Shown here: positions 25,920 through 34,620 of the stretch, piece by piece
Layout of the letters: every line of letters starts with the position of its first letter
Numbering within the stretch: the stretch's first letter is position 1
Assembly (NCBI GenBank): GCA_963835935.1
Contig: CAWIHK010000001.1
Span: 620,001 to 684,000 of the forward strand
Origin: CAWIHK01 sp963835935
GTDB lineage: Bacteria; Bacteroidota; Ignavibacteria; UBA10030; CAVZMI01
DNA length: 64,000 bases
Direction: 5' to 3'
The notes under the pieces: model-generated
Database searches by the model: none
What the model was told of the DNA's origin: nothing
The model's input: only the letters and a program-made list of their open reading frames with translations
Translations under genes and position numbers: made by a program

Positions 25920-28430
25920 TTACGCAACACTCGCACTATTTTTTTCCTCTTCAGGTGCCGGGCCCTCGACAGGCGGGGCCTGATTATTCTTCACCGAAAA
26001 ACGTAATTCTTCCTTTTTCTTGTTGAGGTTTACTCGAACGCTGGCGCCATCTACAATTTTACCGCGTAAAATTTCTTCGGCAAGTGGATCTTCCAGAAAA
26101 CGCTGGAGTGAACGCCGTAACGGCCGTGCTCCGAACGCCGGATCGAATCCCTTGTCGATCAAAAATTCCTTTGCACCTTTTCCAAGTTCGACATTGACAT
26201 TCAAAGAAGTCATCCGCTTAAGAAGTTCTTTCAAGTGGATATCGATGATCTTCGCAATGTGTTGTCGTTCGAGAGAATGGAAGATGATTGTTTCATCGAT
26301 TCGGTTTAGAAATTCCGGATTGAATACACGCTTCATCGCTTCTTCGATTACCGATTTCATCGCTTCGTATGAATCTTTTGCTTTTCCTTCATTGAAGCCG
26401 AACGATGTCATCTTGATATCCCGCGAACCGATATTCGAAGTCATGATGATGATCGTGTTCTTGAAGTCCACACGCCGGCCAAGACTGTCCGTCAAAATTC
26501 CGTCATCGAACACTTGCAAGAGAATGTTGAATACATCCGGATGCGCTTTTTCGATTTCATCCAACAGTACGACTGAGTACGGTTTTCGCCGGACTTTCTC
26601 AGTCAGTTGGCCGCCTTCTTCATAACCAACGTAACCTGGAGGCGCGCCGACAAGCCGCGACACGCTGAATTTTTCCATATATTCGCTCATGTCGATCCGG
26701 ATCAAAGCTTCGTCAGAATCGAAAAGATAGCGTGCCAGACACTTTGCCAGTTCCGTCTTACCAACACCCGTCGGCCCGAGGAAAATAAATGAACCAATCG
26801 GCCGTTTCGGGTCCTTCAAGCCGGCCCGCGTTCGTCGGATAGCTTTTGTCAGCTTTCCGATTGGTTCATCTTGTCCAATCACTACAGCTCTTAAGGCCGC
26901 TTCCATTTTCAATAACTTATGCGATTCCGATTCGGCAATCTTGTTTACCGGAATGCCGGTCATCATCGCAACAACGTCGGCCACCTGTTCTTCATTCACC
27001 TCATGAATCATGGTCTGCGATTTTAATTCCCATTCGCGTTTTGCGATTTCGAGATCGCTTATTAATTTCTTCTCTAAATCTCGCAGACGGGCCGCCTCTT
27101 CAAAATTCTGACTCTTAACAACATTGTTCTTCGATTGTTTTATTTTTTCGATTTCACTTTCGAGATCCAAAATATCTTTCGGCACCACGATGTTCGAAAG
27201 ATGAACCCGCGCACCGATTTCATCGAGTACATCGATTGCTTTGTCCGGCAGGTAGCGATCTGTGATATATCTATCGCTCAATTTAACGCACGCATCGATC
27301 GCTTTTTCCGAATAACTGACGCCGTGATGTTCTTCGTATTTGTATTTTATATTCTGTAAAATTTTAATCGTTTCGTCAACCGTAGTCGGATCGACCATAA
27401 TTTTCTGGAACCTCCGGTCGAGCGCGCCGTCTTTTTCGATGTACTGGCGGTATTCATCGAGCGTCGTCGCGCCGATACATTGCAGTTCTCCGCGCGATAA
27501 TGCGGGCTTGAACATATTCGAAGCATCGAGCGATCCTGAAGCGCCTCCGGCGCCGACGATCGTGTGCAATTCGTCGATGAACAAAATCACATCTTTCGCT
27601 TTTTCCAATTCGTTCATCACCGCTTTCATTCGTTCTTCAAATTGTCCGCGGTATTTTGTTCCTGCGACAAGCGCGGCAAGATCGAGTGTGACGACTCGCT
27701 TATCATGCAAAACTCTTGAAACTTTCTTCTGCACAATGCGGAGGGCTAAACCTTCTGCGATGGCAGTTTTTCCGACGCCGGGTTCGCCAATGAGAACCGG
27801 ATTATTTTTTTTGCGGCGGCTGAGCACTTGCGCCACGCGCTCGATTTCTTTCTCACGTCCGACTATCGGATCGAGTTTATCCTCTGCCGCCAGTTTTGTG
27901 AGGTCGCGTCCAAAATTATCGAGAACCGGTGTTTTCGATTTTTCCGTCTTTTTTTCATGTCCGGTAGCTTGAGGCTGTGACGGAGCCGATGGTTTTCCGC
28001 TGATGATATTGTCGAGTTCATTGCGTACAATATCATAATGAATGTTGAACTGATGTAAAATTTGTGCGGCAATATTATCGTCGTCACGCAGAAGCGATAG
28101 AAGCAGATGTTCCGTTCCAATTACATCCGATTTATAAAGCTTGGCTTCGAGGTATGTGATCTTGAGAACTTTTTCGGCCTGTTTGGTCAGCGGAATATTT
28201 CCGATGGTCAATGTCCCGCCCGAAGTGCGGACTGTATCCTCGATCGCTTTTTTTAATTTGTAAAGATCGCAGCTTAGATTCCGGAGAATTTTTACGGCAA
28301 TGCCTTCGCCTTCACGGATAATACCCAAAAGCAAATGTTCGGTTCCGATATAATCGTGCCCAAGTCTTAAAGCTTCTTCGCGGCTGAGACGGATCACATC
28401 TTGAACTCGATTTGAAAAATTACCTTCCAT
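25920..28430 (-). CDS. clpC: ATP-dependent Clp protease ATP-binding subunit ClpC
   Basis: This Hsp100 unfoldase feeds substrates to ClpP and takes part in stress protein quality control. The order is: two Clp_N repeats (residues 1-145, with LGHDYIGTEHLLLGI and VIGTEHLLLSLLRD), AAA1 with Walker A GEPGVGKTA, a UVR motif region (NVVKSQNFEEAARLRDLEKK) and AAA2 with GPTGVGKTE plus the IGF-equivalent loop for ClpP, then the D2 small domain. The UVR motif and short middle domain mark ClpC rather than ClpB. Its 836 residues are normal. The tail is acidic and variable. Confidence 0.95.
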   Translation of the reverse strand: MEGNFSNRVQDVIRLSREEALRLGHDYIGTEHLLLGIIREGEGIAVKILRNLSCDLYKLKKAIEDTVRTSGGTLTIGNIPLTKQAEKVLKITYLEAKLYKSDVIGTEHLLLSLLRDDDNIAAQILHQFNIHYDIVRNELDNIISGKPSAPSQPQATGHEKKTEKSKTPVLDNFGRDLTKLAAEDKLDPIVGREKEIERVAQVLSRRKKNNPVLIGEPGVGKTAIAEGLALRIVQKKVSRVLHDKRVVTLDLAALVAGTKYRGQFEERMKAVMNELEKAKDVILFIDELHTIVGAGGASGSLDASNMFKPALSRGELQCIGATTLDEYRQYIEKDGALDRRFQKIMVDPTTVDETIKILQNIKYKYEEHHGVSYSEKAIDACVKLSDRYITDRYLPDKAIDVLDEIGARVHLSNIVVPKDILDLESEIEKIKQSKNNVVKSQNFEEAARLRDLEKKLISDLEIAKREWELKSQTMIHEVNEEQVADVVAMMTGIPVNKIAESESHKLLKMEAALRAVVIGQDEPIGKLTKAIRRTRAGLKDPKRPIGSFIFLGPTGVGKTELAKCLARYLFDSDEALIRIDMSEYMEKFSVSRLVGAPPGYVGYEEGGQLTEKVRRKPYSVVLLDEIEKAHPDVFNILLQVFDDGILTDSLGRRVDFKNTIIIMTSNIGSRDIKMTSFGFNEGKAKDSYEAMKSVIEEAMKRVFNPEFLNRIDETIIFHSLERQHIAKIIDIHLKELLKRMTSLNVNVELGKGAKEFLIDKGFDPAFGARPLRRSLQRFLEDPLAEEILRGKIVDGASVRVNLNKKKEELRFSVKNNQAPPVEGPAPEEEKNSASVA

Positions 28431-28488
28431 CTATATTCCTATTTGTATTTTAAATTCAATCATACCTAAATAGTTCACACTGAAAAAC

Positions 28489-28605
28489 CTTTGTGTCCTT
28501 CATAGATTGCCAAATCAACTTTGCGGTCTTTGTGGTTAACCACAAAGTACACAAAGAATAAATAGCTTTCTATGAAGAACACGAAGGAATATTTTATATC
28601 AATTA
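28489..28605. repeat. GGTTAACC palindromic repeat, copy 1
   Basis: The unit runs from CTTTGTGTCCTTCATAG through the perfect centre CTTTGTGGTTAACCACAAAG to CTATGAAGAACACGAAGG, so the whole sequence is an imperfect palindrome. A second copy in opposite orientation lies at 58.15-58.27 kb. It is in the intergenic space between clpC and msrA, which holds no gene. Confidence 0.75.
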
Positions 28606-28820
28606 TCATTTAACTGACTTTTTCAGTGAGAACTAAATAACTAACATTTATAATTATCGGATAGTTTCACGATTCACTTAATGAATACCATCCACTTCTT
28701 GTTCAATATAATACAATCGCAAAGATGAATCAAGTGGCTAGATCATTTCGACATAGCGATTTTGGATTGTTTTCGAGGTGTTTTATGGTGATAAATCATT
28801 GTTTAAATATGTTATAGATT

Positions 28821-29402
28821 ATGAACAACAAAAAGGATTGGAAAATGATATTTCTTTCAGTTATAAACTGGATTTCACTTTTGACAATTTTTTGGGGACA
28901 GATGGAAAAAGCTACATTTGGTGAAGGATGTTTTTGGTGTTCCGAAGCTATTTTTCGTGAGGTTGATGGAGTGATTGATGTGGAAGTAGGATACTCCGGC
29001 GGAACCCGTGCAAATCCGACGTACGAGCAAGTTTGCTCCGGAGCAACCGGACATGCGGAAGTCTCGCAAATTACATTCGATCCTGCGAAAATAAGTTATG
29101 CAAAACTGCTGGAGATATTCTGGACGACGCATGATCCCACGACGCTCAACCGCCAGGGAGCGGATGAAGGAACGCAGTACCGGTCTGTGATTTTTTACGA
29201 GACTGAAGAACAAAAAGCAATTGCCGAAAAATCGAAAATAGATGCACAGAAGAATTTTTCGAAACCGATAGTCACGAGCATCGAACCTTTGAAAAATTTT
29301 CATAAGGCGGAAGATTATCACCAAGACTATTTCAAAAAAAATCCAAATGCGCCGTATTGTAGATTTGTGATTCAACCTAAAGTAGATAAGATGAAGAAAT
29401 AG
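28821..29402 (+). CDS. msrA: peptide-methionine (S)-S-oxide reductase
   Basis: MsrA repairs oxidised methionine. The catalytic motif is GEGCFWCSEAIFREVDGV, with the nucleophilic Cys in GCFWC, followed by GYSGGTRANPTYEQVCSGAT and GHAEVSQITFDP, the standard blocks, and FHKAEDYHQDYFKKNP near the C-terminus. The 27 residues before MEKATFG form a hydrophobic segment (MIFLSVINWISLLTIF), so the product may be exported; alternatively translation begins at ATG 28902. Neither start has a strong ribosome binding site. Transcribed alone. Confidence 0.92.
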   Translation: MNNKKDWKMIFLSVINWISLLTIFWGQMEKATFGEGCFWCSEAIFREVDGVIDVEVGYSGGTRANPTYEQVCSGATGHAEVSQITFDPAKISYAKLLEIFWTTHDPTTLNRQGADEGTQYRSVIFYETEEQKAIAEKSKIDAQKNFSKPIVTSIEPLKNFHKAEDYHQDYFKKNPNAPYCRFVIQPKVDKMKK

Positions 29403-29437
29403 TATGAGATTGAGATCGAGATTGAGAAGAAAAGAGA

Positions 29438-29608
29438 TTAAATCAAAAGGCCATTCTCCTCAAGGGTTGCCACATATCCTTGAATCGCCTCGCGAATATT
29501 TGTAATCGCTTCTTCTTTCGTGTGTCCTTGACTGATGCATCCTGGTAAACTGGGGCATTCGGCAACCCAGTACTTGTTTTCACCGGGATAGATTACTACC
29601 TGTCTCAT
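29438..29608 (-). CDS. HicB-family antitoxin-like protein, short and without HicA
   Basis: The 56-residue protein reads VVIYPGENKYWVAECPSLPG, CISQGHTKEEAITNIREAI and QGYVATLEENGLLI, the HicB beta-sheet and helix pattern. A GGAG site precedes the ATG. It ends about ten residues before the usual C-terminus of such proteins (normally PVPEE and a last strand). No hicA reading frame lies on either side, so this looks like a solitary, slightly trimmed copy. Confidence 0.8.
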   Translation of the reverse strand: MRQVVIYPGENKYWVAECPSLPGCISQGHTKEEAITNIREAIQGYVATLEENGLLI

Positions 29609-29707
29609 CTGATAGTCTCCTCAATCATACTCTATTAAGTTACTCATATTGTTGTTTATTTTCCAGTCGACACTTTTGTGTAATCAAGAGCATTTTGGTA
29701 AATAAAA

Positions 29708-29820
29708 AAATGGGGAGAACATTTCCCCGGTTGAGTATTGTTCGGGAGTGCTCACCTCGCACAGCTTGAAAGAAATTCCTTAGTTCGGCGAAGCGGGTAA
29801 CTCCCTCCCAGCATATGTAA
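29708..29820. repeat. Possible diverged GGGAGT hairpin module
   Basis: It contains the hairpin GGGGA-GAACATT-TCCCC, then TTCGGGAGTGCTCAC and GGGTAACTCCCTCCCAG, which recall the hairpin modules around the RAYT gene at 42.6-43.6 kb. The match is partial, so the assignment is tentative. Confidence 0.35.
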
Positions 29821-29829
29821 GGAGGATGT

Positions 29830-30477
29830 TTAAAGGCTTAACAACTTATCGATTGAAATTGCCTCAAGATTCGGAACAACGATCGACGCATTCGGAAGCC
29901 GTTCTTTCGTTCCGATTCCCAGCGATTTCATTCCCGCGCGGCGCGCCGCCTCGATGCCGGTCACTGCATCTTCGACGACGAGACATTCTGCCGGCGCCGC
30001 TCCAACACTTTCCGCGGCAAGGAGAAATACCTCCGGGTGCGGTTTCGAATTTTCAATTTCATGGCCATCGATGATTGCGTCGATAAATTGTTCAATGTGA
30101 ACCTGCTTGATAATCATTTTCGCGTTTCTGCTGTTCGATGCAATCGCGATTTTGATATTGCGTTTTTTCAATTCCTTTAACGCATCGAATGAGCCGGGAA
30201 GGAGCGCATCGTCGGCAACGGTTGCCAGCGACTCGACGAAATAGCGATTCTTCCGGTCGGCAATTTCCTGTTTTTCATCCGCCGAACATTTTTTACCGGC
30301 AGCCGACAGCAGAATTTCAACACATTCCATCCGCGCCACACCACGGAATTGATCGTTGAATTTATGGTCAAAAAAAGTGAATCCTTCCTCGTCGCACAGT
30401 CTTTTCCAGGAGAGATAATGGTACTCATCCGTTGAAACTAAAACTCCATCTAAGTCAAAGAGTACAGCGCTAATCAT
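29830..30477 (-). CDS. pgmB: beta-phosphoglucomutase-like HAD phosphatase
   Basis: The 215-residue protein has the HAD motifs LFDLDGVLVSTDEYHYLSW with both aspartates, IASNSRN (motif II), the motif III Lys in SKPHPEVF, and VVEDAVTGIEAARRAG (motif IV). The cap includes FRGVARMECVEILL, as in beta-phosphoglucomutase, which interconverts glucose 1- and 6-phosphate from maltose or trehalose breakdown. Related subfamilies differ little, so the substrate is probable rather than certain. Confidence 0.82.
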   Translation of the reverse strand: MISAVLFDLDGVLVSTDEYHYLSWKRLCDEEGFTFFDHKFNDQFRGVARMECVEILLSAAGKKCSADEKQEIADRKNRYFVESLATVADDALLPGSFDALKELKKRNIKIAIASNSRNAKMIIKQVHIEQFIDAIIDGHEIENSKPHPEVFLLAAESVGAAPAECLVVEDAVTGIEAARRAGMKSLGIGTKERLPNASIVVPNLEAISIDKLLSL

Positions 30478-30723
30478 AAATCTGCATTTCCCATTTTTAT
30501 AATAGAAGAATTATTTTATTCAATTTATGAAAAAATCAAGAGAGATTCAAAAAAAGGATATTCTAGGCGGAAAACAATTCTGCAGGCATTCTTTTTTCAT
30601 TCCTTGCTTTTTTCACAACTCCTTCGTACAATTTTATATAAGAGTTTGTGTTCTTCGTTATTCATTTCGAATTCAGAAATCCAAAATTATGGAAATATAT
30701 ATAATATATATCTGGAGTTTGCT

Positions 30724-30984
30724 TTGCCGGAGATAAGCAGGTTTTTCGGAATCATTATCCTTATGTATTTTGATGAGCATAACCCTCCTCATTTTCATGT
30801 GCGGTATAATGATTGTCGTGCGATTATTTCAATAAATGATTTAATGATCACCGATGGTTATTTACCAAAACGTGCCATGGCTATGGTGCTCGAATGGGCA
30901 AATGAACATCGCACAGAGTTATTGAGTAATTGGGAAAAACTGAGACTCACCGGCGAATATGATAAGATTTCTCCACTTGAATAA
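30724..30984 (+). CDS. DUF4160 domain protein (copy 2)
   Basis: The 86-residue protein reads PEISRFFGIIILMYFDEHNP, PHFHVRYNDCRAIISIND, then a helical end with PKRAMAMVLEWANEHRTELL and SNWEKL. The invariant PPHFHV block and EWANEHRTELLSNW are diagnostic of DUF4160. The TTG start was chosen because GGAG lies six bases upstream and family members begin MPEISRF; no ATG suits. It precedes a DUF2442 gene by 12 bases. Confidence 0.85.
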   Translation: MPEISRFFGIIILMYFDEHNPPHFHVRYNDCRAIISINDLMITDGYLPKRAMAMVLEWANEHRTELLSNWEKLRLTGEYDKISPLE

Positions 30985-30996
30985 GGAGGTGCCTTT

Positions 30997-31242
30997 ATGA
31001 TCTGGATAATTGAGGTACAATATATGAGCGAATATAAAATTCGACTAAAGTTTAATGACAATACTGAAAAAGAAGTTGATCTGAAAGATAAAATACTATC
31101 TGACCAGAGGAATATATTCAAGCAGCTCAGAAATATAGAATATTTTCGGCAGGTAAAACTTAATTCAGAATATGATACAATTACCTGGCCCAATGGAGCT
31201 GATATTGCGCCGGATACCCTTTACGAAATGCCTTCTGCGTAA
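30997..31242 (+). CDS. DUF2442 domain protein (copy 2)
   Basis: The 81-residue protein has IIEVQYMSEYKIRLKF, DNTEKEVDLKDKI and a C-terminal YDTITWPNGADIAPDTLYE, the DUF2442 pattern. A strong AAGGAGG site precedes the ATG. It is the second member of the second DUF4160/DUF2442 couple, here adjacent but not overlapping. No activity is established for the couple. Confidence 0.85.
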   Translation: MIWIIEVQYMSEYKIRLKFNDNTEKEVDLKDKILSDQRNIFKQLRNIEYFRQVKLNSEYDTITWPNGADIAPDTLYEMPSA

Positions 31243-31268
31243 GCCTTCAGATTATTTAAAAGGTCGTC

Positions 31269-31457
31269 CATTTGCATTTCATATAACTCCTTCGTACAAT
31301 TTTGTGTAGAAATATCTAAGCAACTATATTGCGTCATAATTATATTGCCACGAATTTTCCCGCAGGGATCCCTTCGGAAGTGGCTGATCATTTAGGAGGA
31401 GTTTCTACTTCTTGTTTTCGAATCCAAATTCAAATTTACTTTCATAAAGGGAATTTC
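31269..31457 (+). repeat. Duplicated leader of the DUF362 genes, copy 1
   Basis: The segment runs from CATTTGCATTTCATATAACT to the start of the first DUF362 gene and is repeated, with changes, ahead of the second. Shared blocks are CTCCTTCGTACAATTTT, TATTGCGTCATAATTATAT, CCTTCGGAAGTGGCTGATCA and CTTGTTTTC. It presumably carries the promoter. The ribosome binding site is AAGGGAA. Confidence 0.7.
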
Positions 31458-32387
31458 ATGAAGCCCAGTCTTGATCGCCGTGATTTTTTAAAACAAAGTC
31501 TTCTTCTAAGCGCTACAGCACTCACAGGATTTATTTCGTTCCCGAAAAAACTTTTCAGTGCAACAACATCATCGGCAGTCGATCTTTCGGTAATCACCGG
31601 AACCGATCCATTCAACGACACGATAAAAGCGGTCGAAGCCTTAGGCGGCATGAGCAAATTTGTCCACAAGGGAAGCAAAGTCGGACTTCTCCTCAACTCC
31701 CCCTGGGAAAAACCGGGAACTTATACAAATCCGGATGTCGCATTGGCTCTCCTGAAGATGTGTGTCGATGCCGGAGTAGGGGATATCCATTCGATCGAGT
31801 GTGCCAATCTGAACTACTGGAAACGGAGTAAATTGTACGGTAAATATGAAAAAAAGATTGCCCTTATCAAGTCCAATAGCGATAAGACCATGGTGAAAAT
31901 CGAAAAAGGAAAATCGTTAAAAGAAGCTGAAATCATGAAATCGTATATGGATTGTGATGTAGTAATCAATGTCCCGATTATAAAGCACCACGACGGGACG
32001 CATTATACATGCACTTTGAAAAACATTATGGGTGCCACCTCCGGGCCGACAAATCAATTCTTTCATTTTAATAAAGCAAAGCCGGAGGGAAGCTGGGTCG
32101 GCGATGTAGAAAATCTGTCGCAATGTATCGCCGACGCAAACCTCATTCGTAAACCGGATTTATGTGTAGTTGACGCGACTGAGTTTATCACAACGAATGG
32201 TCCTTACGGCCCTGGTAAATTGAAGAAAGCGAATAAGATTGTTGCCGGTGTGAACCGTGTTTCAGTCGATGCCTATTGCGTAACGCTTCTTGATTTAAAT
32301 CCGATGGATCTGACGTTAATACGGCATGCAAGCGAACATGGTTTAGGCGAAATGGATTTGAAGAAGCTGAATATTAAAGAAGCATAA
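31458..32387 (+). CDS. Tat-exported DUF362 protein (copy 1)
   Basis: The 309-residue protein has an N-terminal Tat-type signal (RRDFLKQSLLLSATALTGFI). The mature part is a DUF362 domain: FNDTIKAVEALGGMSKFV, GSKVGLLLN, NPDVALALLKMCVDAGVGDI, then VVINVPIIKHHDGTHYTC and LKNIMGATSG, and PDLCVVDATEFITTNGP. Unlike many DUF362 proteins it has no 4Fe-4S ferredoxin segment. The start was set at the Met five residues before RRDF; an in-frame upstream start would bury the signal. It is the first of two tandem copies. Confidence 0.85.
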   Translation: MKPSLDRRDFLKQSLLLSATALTGFISFPKKLFSATTSSAVDLSVITGTDPFNDTIKAVEALGGMSKFVHKGSKVGLLLNSPWEKPGTYTNPDVALALLKMCVDAGVGDIHSIECANLNYWKRSKLYGKYEKKIALIKSNSDKTMVKIEKGKSLKEAEIMKSYMDCDVVINVPIIKHHDGTHYTCTLKNIMGATSGPTNQFFHFNKAKPEGSWVGDVENLSQCIADANLIRKPDLCVVDATEFITTNGPYGPGKLKKANKIVAGVNRVSVDAYCVTLLDLNPMDLTLIRHASEHGLGEMDLKKLNIKEA

Positions 32388-32443
32388 TTGGTGTAGTTGC
32401 TTTGACGAATTCGGGATGCGTTGTCATCCCGAGAAAAAATATT

Positions 32444-32678
32444 CATTTGCATTTCATATAACTCCTTCGTACAATTTTACGTAGAAATTTCTAAGCGACT
32501 ATATTGCGTCATAATTATATTTGCCACGAATTTCACGAATTGATTATTCCGAATTATTGCATCAACATTAGTGCAATTCTTCCGAAGGCATTCCTTCGGA
32601 AGTGGCTGATCATTTAACAGAAATTTCTATTCCTTGTTTTCTAATCCAAATTAAATTTTACTTGCATAAGAGGATTTC
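32444..32678 (+). repeat. Duplicated leader of the DUF362 genes, copy 2, with inserted hairpin repeat
   Basis: This matches the first leader but carries about 80 extra bases with CACGAATTTCACGAATTGA and a perfect hairpin CTTCCGAAGG-CATT-CCTTCGGAAG at 32579-32602. The right half of that hairpin is shared with the first leader, so one copy either gained or lost the left half. Confidence 0.7.
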
Positions 32679-33608
32679 ATGAAGCCCAGTCTTGACCGCC
32701 GTGATTTTCTAAAACAGAGTCTTCTTCTAAGCGCTACAGCGCTTACGGGATTCATTTCATTTCCGGAAAAACTTTTCAGCGCAGCAATATCGCCGGCAAT
32801 CGACATTTCCGTAGTCACCGGAACCGATCCATTCAACGACACGATAAAAGCGGTTGAAGCTTTAGGCGGCATGAGCAAATTCGTCAATAAGGGAAACAAG
32901 GTTATGCTGCTTATCAATTCCCAATTTGAAAACCCCGGGACATATACACATCCTGAAGTTGCCCTTGCAGTCATGAAAATGTGCATCGACGCGGGAGCGT
33001 CGGAATTCTATTCGAATAATAATTCAGTAAAAAAATATTGGAAACGAAGCAAACTTTCCGACAGCTATGAAAAGGAATTAAGTCAACTCAAGATTATTGG
33101 CGACAATGTTAAGGTGAAAATCGAAAAAGGAAAATCGCTGAAAGAGGCTGAGATTTTAAAATCTTATATGGAATGCGATGTGATAATCAACATTCCGATT
33201 GTGAAACATCACGATGGAACGCATTTTACATGCACTCTGAAGAATATCATGGGCGCCACTTCATGGCAAACGAATCAATATTTTCATTTTAAGGGCGCGA
33301 AACAAAATGAAAACCCGTATGCAAATTTCGATAATCTCTCCCAATGTATCGCTGATGCAAATCTTATCCGGAAACCCGATTTGTGCGTCGTCGATGCGAC
33401 GGAGTTCATTACAACCAACGGCCCGTTTGGCCCGGGGAAAATAAAGAAAGCGAACAAGATCGTTGCCGGCGTGAACCGTGTTTCGGTCGATTCGTATTGC
33501 TCATCGTATCAAGATTTGAACCCAAACGACGTGCTATCCATTCGGTACGCAAGCGAACACGGTTTAGGCGAAATAGATTTAAAGAAGTTGAACATTAAAG
33601 AAGCGTAA
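32679..33608 (+). CDS. Tat-exported DUF362 protein (copy 2)
   Basis: This is a 309-residue paralogue of the preceding gene with long identical blocks, including the signal MKPSLDRRDFLKQSLLLSAT, DPFNDTIKAVEALGGMSKFV and RKPDLCVVDATEFITTNGP. Differences cluster at about residues 90-140, where copy 1 has SIECANLNYWKRSKLYG and this one has YSNNNSVKKYWKRSKLSD. There is no ferredoxin segment. The DUF6599 gene follows 28 bases later. Role unknown; a metal-centre or redox-partner function in the periplasm is a guess. Confidence 0.85.
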   Translation: MKPSLDRRDFLKQSLLLSATALTGFISFPEKLFSAAISPAIDISVVTGTDPFNDTIKAVEALGGMSKFVNKGNKVMLLINSQFENPGTYTHPEVALAVMKMCIDAGASEFYSNNNSVKKYWKRSKLSDSYEKELSQLKIIGDNVKVKIEKGKSLKEAEILKSYMECDVIINIPIVKHHDGTHFTCTLKNIMGATSWQTNQYFHFKGAKQNENPYANFDNLSQCIADANLIRKPDLCVVDATEFITTNGPFGPGKIKKANKIVAGVNRVSVDSYCSSYQDLNPNDVLSIRYASEHGLGEIDLKKLNIKEA

Positions 33609-33636
33609 AAGGTCTACGGCCGGTAAGGATAAATCG

Positions 33637-34563
33637 ATGAAGAAATTTTTTTCAAAATTAGTTTTGATGATGTGTGTTGTATTAGTGTTTTATAATTCAG
33701 GTGCTGGTGGAGAACTCAATATCAAATCCTGCATACCCGATTCGACGGCCATCCCGAATTGGCACATAGTAGATTCCGCACGGGTTGTGGTGGGGGAAGA
33801 TCTCTATAAACTTATAGATGGCGGCGCAGATTTATATCTAGAATATGGTTTTAGCCAAGTTGTTGCAGCAGAGTATCAGAACAAAGATGAGATTTCCATA
33901 AAGCTTGAAATTTATGAAATGAAAGATCCGGGCGCAGCGTTCGGCATTTATTCCATCAATGTCGATTCGACCGGCAAGAAGGTTGCCGTCGGGAACGAAG
34001 GAATATTCTTTGAATATTATCTCATGTTCTGGAAAAATAATTGCGTCGTTTTTGTGACAAGCAATGATACTTCAACAGCGGTTCATTCCGCGATCGGGCA
34101 AATTGCTGTGTACGTCGAGAAGCAGATTCCGATAAACAGGACAAAACCTCCGATAATCAGTTTACTGCCTGCGGAGAATCTGGAGGATGTGAAGTATGTG
34201 AGAGGATTCCTCGGACTTTCGGCTGTGTACGATTTCGACTCGAATAATATTTTTGATGTGAAAGAAGGATTATGCGGATTATATCCGGATCATTCCATCT
34301 TCCTTTTCAAATATGATTCAGCCAGTGTTGCTGTGAGTTGTTTCGAAAAAGCGAAAGCAATAATCCGAAAAAGTGATCGATATAAAATTATGGCCGATAC
34401 AATCGGTGCATTCAATGTGGAGGATCAAAAGGAAGAAAAGCTCTCGATGTCGATATATAATAACTATCTAATTGTGGTAAAAAGAAGAGAGCAAGAAATG
34501 CCGTCCACTCGTATTGATGATTTGATCGCTTCTATAAAGAATCGAATCGATAAAAGAAAATAG
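33637..34563 (+). CDS. exported DUF6599-like protein
   Basis: This 308-residue protein has a signal peptide (LVLMMCVVLVFYNSGAG). The mature part reads LYKLIDGGADLYLEYGFSQV, then IKLEIYEMKDPGAAFGIYSI and FFEYYLMFWKNNCVVFV, which is the DUF6599 pattern. Family members often sit beside DUF362 and iron-sulphur genes. It closely follows the second DUF362 gene and is likely cotranscribed. Function unknown. A 23-base copy of the activase 5' region lies just past its stop. Confidence 0.75.
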   Translation: MKKFFSKLVLMMCVVLVFYNSGAGGELNIKSCIPDSTAIPNWHIVDSARVVVGEDLYKLIDGGADLYLEYGFSQVVAAEYQNKDEISIKLEIYEMKDPGAAFGIYSINVDSTGKKVAVGNEGIFFEYYLMFWKNNCVVFVTSNDTSTAVHSAIGQIAVYVEKQIPINRTKPPIISLLPAENLEDVKYVRGFLGLSAVYDFDSNNIFDVKEGLCGLYPDHSIFLFKYDSASVAVSCFEKAKAIIRKSDRYKIMADTIGAFNVEDQKEEKLSMSIYNNYLIVVKRREQEMPSTRIDDLIASIKNRIDKRK

Positions 34564-34571
34564 ATATCTCT

Positions 34572-34594
34572 TCTCGATAAAACTTGCAGCGTGC
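34572..34594 (+). repeat. 23-bp direct repeat of the activase gene start
   Basis: TCTCGATAAAACTTGCAGCG followed by TGC is identical to 37524-37546, which lies within the first codons of the activase gene. GGAA follows in both, with five extra bases in this copy. Confidence 0.8.
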
Positions 34595-34620
34595 AGTGCG
34601 GAAAAAATGTGAGTTATATA

